Below, one piece after another: positions 60,619 through 64,000 of a DNA stretch of 64,000 bases. Below the pieces are notes generated by a model that saw only the letters and a program-made list of their open reading frames with translations, made no database searches and was not told the DNA's origin. Both the position numbers and the translations under genes were made by a program. The stretch comes from Acidiphilium iwatense. GTDB lineage: Bacteria > Pseudomonadota > Alphaproteobacteria > Acetobacterales > Acetobacteraceae. Within the stretch, counting starts at the first letter, position 1. Each line of letters begins with the position of its first letter. The stretch covers positions 62,001 to 126,000 of the forward strand of contig NZ_JAKGBZ010000005.1 in assembly GCF_021556475.1 (NCBI RefSeq), given 5' to 3'.

Positions 60619-61986
60619 CTAGATATCCGCGACGAGACGTTCCACCACGCCGGACCAGTCATAGGCGCGCTGCTGGCGATATAACCTGATCGATGGGTAC
60701 CAGGGCGTGTCGTCGCGCCCGAGCAGCCAGCGCCAGTCCGGCGCATGCGGCAGGATGAGCGAGGTCGGGCGCCCCGACGCGCCAGCCAGATGAGCGACCG
60801 AGGTATCGATGGTGACCAGCAGGTCAAGACTTTGCAGGATCGCCAGCGTATCGGTGAAATCGACGATGCTGGGGCCGAGATTGACCAGCGGGGCCGGGCC
60901 GAAATAGCCGCCGACCTCGTCGATCCGGTCGCCTTTCTGCACGGTGACGATGGCGAGATCGGGCCGGGCGAACAAAGGCGCGAACTGGCTGAGCTTGACG
61001 GTCCGTTTGCGGTCGTTCTTGTGGGTCGGCCTGCCGGCCCAGACCAGACCGACGCGGCGTTTGCCGCGCGGGGTGAGAGCGTCGAGCCGCTGCTTCCAGC
61101 CGGCGATCTTGGCCGGATCGGGGTGCAGATAGGGGATCGGCGTCGGGATCGTGTCGAGGGTCGTGCCGGCCAGGCGCGGCAGGCCGGAAAGCGGGATATA
61201 GGCATCGAACTCGCCGGTCGCTTCCCAGCGCGTCACGATGCGGCCGATTCCCGGAATTTGCCGCAGGATCGGCACCAGATCGCCGCTGCAGGCGAGCACG
61301 GGCTTGGGCGCGCGTTCGGCGACCCAGGGAATATAGCGGCCGAACTGGATACAGTCGCCGAAACCCTGATCGGCGACCAGCAGCAGACGGCCTCCGGGCA
61401 CGGGCGATCCGTCCCACTGCGGCTTGTCGGTCTTGGGCAACATGCCCTCGGCCTGTTTGAGCTTGAAGCGCCATTCGTAGCTTTCCCAGCCCTCGGCCAG
61501 CCGGCCGCCGAGGAGAAGCACTTCCGCGCGCTCGAAATGCGCTTCGGGAAATTCGGCATCGAGTTCGAGCGCCCGGTCGGCGGCGGCCAGCGCGTCGTCC
61601 AGCTCAAGCCGTTCGTAACGGATCAGCGCGTGATTGAAATGCGCGCGGCTATCCTCCGGGGCGAGTTCCACGGCGCGCTGGGCCATGCGCAGTGCATCGT
61701 CCAGCCTGCCGGCGCCGCGATAAATCTCGCACATGTTGCGCGGATAGATCGCGACGGTGGGCGATAGCGCGAGGGATTTTTCCATCCGCTCGATCGCTAC
61801 AGGAATCCGGCCGCGCCGATAGGCGACGATGCCCGACAGATGCAGGACGTGCGGGTGCTCGGGTGCGGCGCGCAGCACCCGTTCGGCGAGATCCTCGGCT
61901 TCCTCGAGCTTGCCGTCCCGCTCGAAGGCGCTGATTTCGCTCAGCACCTCGCCGAGCGTGACCTTGACGCCCTGAACGCCGCTCAT
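60619..61986 (-). CDS. TPR protein with glycosyltransferase-9-like C-terminal domain
   Basis: 455 residues. About six tetratricopeptide repeats cover 15-190 (VAIERMEKSLALSPTVAIYP, DALRMAQRAVELAPEDSRAH, DDALAAADRALELDAEFPEA). A Rossmann-like half of GT9/heptosyltransferase type follows: GRLLLVADQGFGDCIQFGRY, KRRVGLVWAGRPTHKNDRKR and DLLVTIDTSVAHLAGASGRP. This pairing is common in alphaproteobacteria; the glycosyl acceptor, if any, is unknown. Its start overlaps the stop of the next TPR gene by four bases. Confidence 0.82.
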   Translation of the reverse strand: MSGVQGVKVTLGEVLSEISAFERDGKLEEAEDLAERVLRAAPEHPHVLHLSGIVAYRRGRIPVAIERMEKSLALSPTVAIYPRNMCEIYRGAGRLDDALRMAQRAVELAPEDSRAHFNHALIRYERLELDDALAAADRALELDAEFPEAHFERAEVLLLGGRLAEGWESYEWRFKLKQAEGMLPKTDKPQWDGSPVPGGRLLLVADQGFGDCIQFGRYIPWVAERAPKPVLACSGDLVPILRQIPGIGRIVTRWEATGEFDAYIPLSGLPRLAGTTLDTIPTPIPYLHPDPAKIAGWKQRLDALTPRGKRRVGLVWAGRPTHKNDRKRTVKLSQFAPLFARPDLAIVTVQKGDRIDEVGGYFGPAPLVNLGPSIVDFTDTLAILQSLDLLVTIDTSVAHLAGASGRPTSLILPHAPDWRWLLGRDDTPWYPSIRLYRQQRAYDWSGVVERLVADI

Positions 61987-63692
61987 GCCGCGATCCTCTC
62001 GGGGGCGGCGAGCAGCGTCGCCGGATCGGCGGCGACGGCGAGGAAATCCAGCACCTGACCGAGGGCCGCCGCCGGGTCGCGCACCATGTCTTCGTAGCGG
62101 ATCGGCAGGTAGCGCAGGGTGGTCTGGCCGCGCACCTGGGCGATCGCTTGCATCTGGGCGTCGTAGAGCCGGGCGAGGCTGGCCAGCGTGACCCCGGCAT
62201 TGCCCTCGTACAGCTTGTCCTGCGCGAAGCCGGACAGCACGACATCGAGCGGATGGCGCAGCACATGGATCACCGGCGCGTCGGGGAACAGGGCGGCGGC
62301 GAAGCCGATCAGCCAGGGCAGCTCGGCGCCGCGATCGGTGACGAACCGCGAGTCAGCGCCGATCGTGGCGCTGCCGCGCAGCGTGGCGAGGTAGCGCTGC
62401 GCGAGCATGGGCAGGGCGTCGCGCTGTTCGCCCGCCGTGGTTTCGACCAGGGCCTCGGGAAATTTCTTCTCCGGGCCGCCGAGGCCAGCGATCAGGGCGG
62501 GCAGCAGCCGGGCGAGATCGGGCAGCGGGCCGCGCGTATCGGCGGGATCAATTCCCGGCATCTGGATCAGCATCTGTTCCAGCAGCGAGGTTCCCGAACG
62601 CGGTGTGCCGAGCAGAAAAACGGGTGCCGGCGCACCGGCGATCGGCGCCGGACGCGGCAGGGCGGAAAGCCGATCGGAGATGAAGGTGGTTTTGACCTGG
62701 GCGAGTCGGGCTTCGATCGGGGCCGGATCGAACTGCCGGCCGGCGCGCTCGCGCTGGAAGGTTCTGGCGGCCTGATAGGCGGCGAAGGCGTCGTCGAACC
62801 GGCCGAGCCGCTCCAGCGCCTGACCCTTGGCGGCGAACTCGGTGGCGACCAGGCTCTGCGGCGCGATCGACGCCGCGACGGCCTCGATCCGAGCCAGGGC
62901 ATCGGCCGGATCGTCGCGATGCAGCCGGACCAGGACACCGAGCAGGGCGATCATCCGGTCCGCCGGCGCGAGCGCCGCCGCCTCGGCCAGCAGGGCTTCC
63001 GCCTCGTCGAGGCGCAGGCGCGCCGCCTGGACCTGGGCGTACCCCGCCAGACCGCGCGGATTGTCCCGCTTGAGGGCGAAGGCCGCTTCGTAGAGCGAGG
63101 CGGCTTCGTCGAGCCGGCCTTGCTGTTTCATGTTCCAGGCAAGGTTGCCGATCAGCGCCGGGTCGCGCTGATCGGCGAAGCCGAGCGCCATGCGGTAATG
63201 CCGTTCGCCTGCTTGGAGTTTGCCGGTCTCGGTGAAGATGATGCCGAGCAAATGGTTCACCGTCGGATCGCGCGGCGCGAGCTGTAAGGCAAGGCGGGCC
63301 GGCGTCTCCGCTTCGGCGTGGCGGCCCTGATTGACCAGGAGTTGCGCGTGCTGGACATGCGCGAGCACCGCCGGCGGATCGAGCGAGGCGATGCGCTTGA
63401 TCAGCGCCTCGGCCGCGGCGAGGCGGCCTTCCGCGCGGCGGAGTTCGAAGAGCAGGCGCAGCGCGTCGCGATGATGTGGCGCGAGATCGAGGATTTGCAG
63501 GACATGGCGCTCGGCTTCCCGGTTGCGGCCCTCGGTGCGGGCGGTGCGCGCCTTTTCCATCAAGGGATCGAGCACCGCGTGGTTCGCGGGGTCGGGTAGG
63601 CCAGCGGGATCGAGGCCACAGCAGCGCACCCGCCTCAATCCCGAAAAGCAGGGGCACGATGTCTTGTCGAACAGGGGCATTGTTGCGCTCAT
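61983..63692 (-). CDS. SEC-C / TPR / sulfotransferase-family protein
   Basis: 569 residues. The N-terminus has a SEC-C-like zinc motif, CPCFSGLRRVRCC (13-25). TPR-like helices run from ~40 to 320 (ALRLLFELRRAEGRLAAAEA, YRMALGFADQRDPALIGNLA). The C-terminal ~200 residues are a sulfotransferase domain with the PAPS loop VFLLGTPRSGTSLLEQMLIQ and the RH motif HVLRHPLDVVLSGFAQD. SEC-C plus TPR plus sulfotransferase is a rare order; substrate sulfation is inferred. It overlaps the next TPR gene by four bases and is divergent from mbfA. Confidence 0.8.
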   Translation of the reverse strand: MSATMPLFDKTSCPCFSGLRRVRCCGLDPAGLPDPANHAVLDPLMEKARTARTEGRNREAERHVLQILDLAPHHRDALRLLFELRRAEGRLAAAEALIKRIASLDPPAVLAHVQHAQLLVNQGRHAEAETPARLALQLAPRDPTVNHLLGIIFTETGKLQAGERHYRMALGFADQRDPALIGNLAWNMKQQGRLDEAASLYEAAFALKRDNPRGLAGYAQVQAARLRLDEAEALLAEAAALAPADRMIALLGVLVRLHRDDPADALARIEAVAASIAPQSLVATEFAAKGQALERLGRFDDAFAAYQAARTFQRERAGRQFDPAPIEARLAQVKTTFISDRLSALPRPAPIAGAPAPVFLLGTPRSGTSLLEQMLIQMPGIDPADTRGPLPDLARLLPALIAGLGGPEKKFPEALVETTAGEQRDALPMLAQRYLATLRGSATIGADSRFVTDRGAELPWLIGFAAALFPDAPVIHVLRHPLDVVLSGFAQDKLYEGNAGVTLASLARLYDAQMQAIAQVRGQTTLRYLPIRYEDMVRDPAAALGQVLDFLAVAADPATLLAAPERIAA

Positions 63693-63792
63693 GACGCGGA
63701 ATCATGCAGGGTTTACGAGTTGGTGCAAGTGCAGGGATTGTCCGGGTTGTGCGACGATGGATCGCGCCCGCGGGTGACGTGCGAATGCACGC

Positions 63793-63816
63793 CGTCGCGC
63801 GACTCTCCGCGCGACG
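63793..63816. repeat. 9-base stem hairpin in the sulfotransferase-mbfA divergent region
   Basis: CGTCGCGCG-ACTCTC-CGCGCGACG, perfect 9-base arms with a 6-base loop. No T-run follows on either strand and both neighbours point away, so it is not a normal terminator. It may be an operator or a leader hairpin. Confidence 0.4.
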
Positions 63817-63843
63817 ACAGCGTCTTGTCGGGGCACCTAATTG

Positions 63844-63862
63844 CAAATAAATATCAAATAAA
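63844..63862. promoter_or_regulatory. In-phase direct repeat CAAATAAA upstream of mbfA
   Basis: CAAATAAA at 63844-63851 and again at 63855-63862, exactly 11 bases apart (one helical turn), 45-63 bases upstream of the mbfA start. Tandem in-phase repeats suggest a dimeric regulator; iron (Irr/Fur-type) control would fit the gene, but no standard ICE or Fur box is seen. Confidence 0.35.
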
Positions 63863-63906
63863 ACCAAAATCTTGACCAATGCCGGCCGCCGCGCCATTTC
63901 GGGGCC

Positions 63907-64000
63907 ATGCGCAATTTCTCGGAACTTTCGGAACGCGAAATCCTGGCCCTCGCGATCGGCGCGGAGGAGGAGGATGGCCGCATCTATACCGACATCGCGG
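63907..64000 (+). CDS. MbfA-like membrane ferritin / rubrerythrin family protein, partial
   Basis: Only the first 31 codons are inside the window: MRNFSELSEREILALAIGAE, then EEDGRIYTDIA. This start, with the first Glu ligand of a ferritin-like di-iron centre in the helix ILALAIGAEEEDGRIY, matches the N-terminus of MbfA (erythrin-vacuolar iron transport) proteins, iron exporters at the inner membrane. In rhizobia the gene is controlled by Irr. The gene runs off the right edge, so the membrane part cannot be checked. Confidence 0.7.
   Translation, partial: MRNFSELSEREILALAIGAEEEDGRIYTDIA

Overview
The window is a high-GC, gene-dense stretch of an alphaproteobacterial chromosome, most likely Acetobacteraceae (Acidiphilium/Acidocella-like). 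The evidence is gene content and order: a separate F0 ATP synthase operon in the order atpI-atpB-atpE-b'-b, a dsbA-like gene directly before smc, a hopanoid-type nucleosidase (HpnG), a DUF1150 gene behind hsp20, an lgt-midA-pgeF chain, a Hint-domain surface-type protein and an MbfA-like gene. The genus is inference. I see no rRNA, tRNA, CRISPR array, IS element or prophage. A perfect parS palindrome (59362-59381) suggests the region lies in the origin-proximal part of the chromosome.

Layout. 1-4913: dapE (partial) and dapD (lysine/peptidoglycan), a degenerate GGDEF protein, a K+ channel with an NAD-binding domain, purS and purC. 4991-7543: F0 ATP synthase operon. 7626-11775: smc and a DsbA-like thiol oxidoreductase. 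11965-16129: ugpBAEC glycerol-3-phosphate importer, preceded by PhoB-type repeats. 16285-22160 (+): apt, an unknown exported protein, radA, cvpA, purF behind a foldable leader, and msrA. 22198-22961 (-): hsp20 and DUF1150 behind a candidate ROSE-type RNA thermometer. 23088-26605 (+): def-fmt-truA, infC with a probable ATA start, and hpnG.

26583-33121: xth, an FAH-family hydrolase, a class I amidotransferase, a marR-lolA pair, an M17 aminopeptidase, a DUF1223 protein and a TetR regulator. 33493-37766 (+): uvrC and a 762-residue Hint-domain protein. 37687-42137 (-): a five-gene chain hldD-lgt-midA-pgeF-lipoprotein in which every junction is a 4-base overlap. 42192-48337: a UbiK-like protein, maf, an oxidoreductase, YgjP- and YcgN-like proteins, a SYLF lipoprotein, a histidine phosphatase and an ABC-2 exporter whose ATPase gene is frameshifted.

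48429-51875 (+) encodes a single 1148-residue flavo-iron-sulfur protein that joins a GltD/NfnL-like half to a PyrK/NfnS-like half. It converges on a complete beta-oxidation operon (59235-51899, -): FadB-type enzyme, acyl-CoA ligase, thiolase and two acyl-CoA dehydrogenases. The AT-rich block upstream of that operon carries the parS site. The right end holds a solute-binding protein, a gamma-glutamylcyclotransferase-like protein, a TPR/glycosyltransferase-like protein, a SEC-C/TPR/sulfotransferase protein and the start of an MbfA-like iron protein.

The most interesting items are the parS site, the one-polypeptide NfnLS-like enzyme, the candidate hsp20 thermometer, the purF leader that can hide its own ribosome binding site, the Pho boxes before ugpB and the ATA start of infC.
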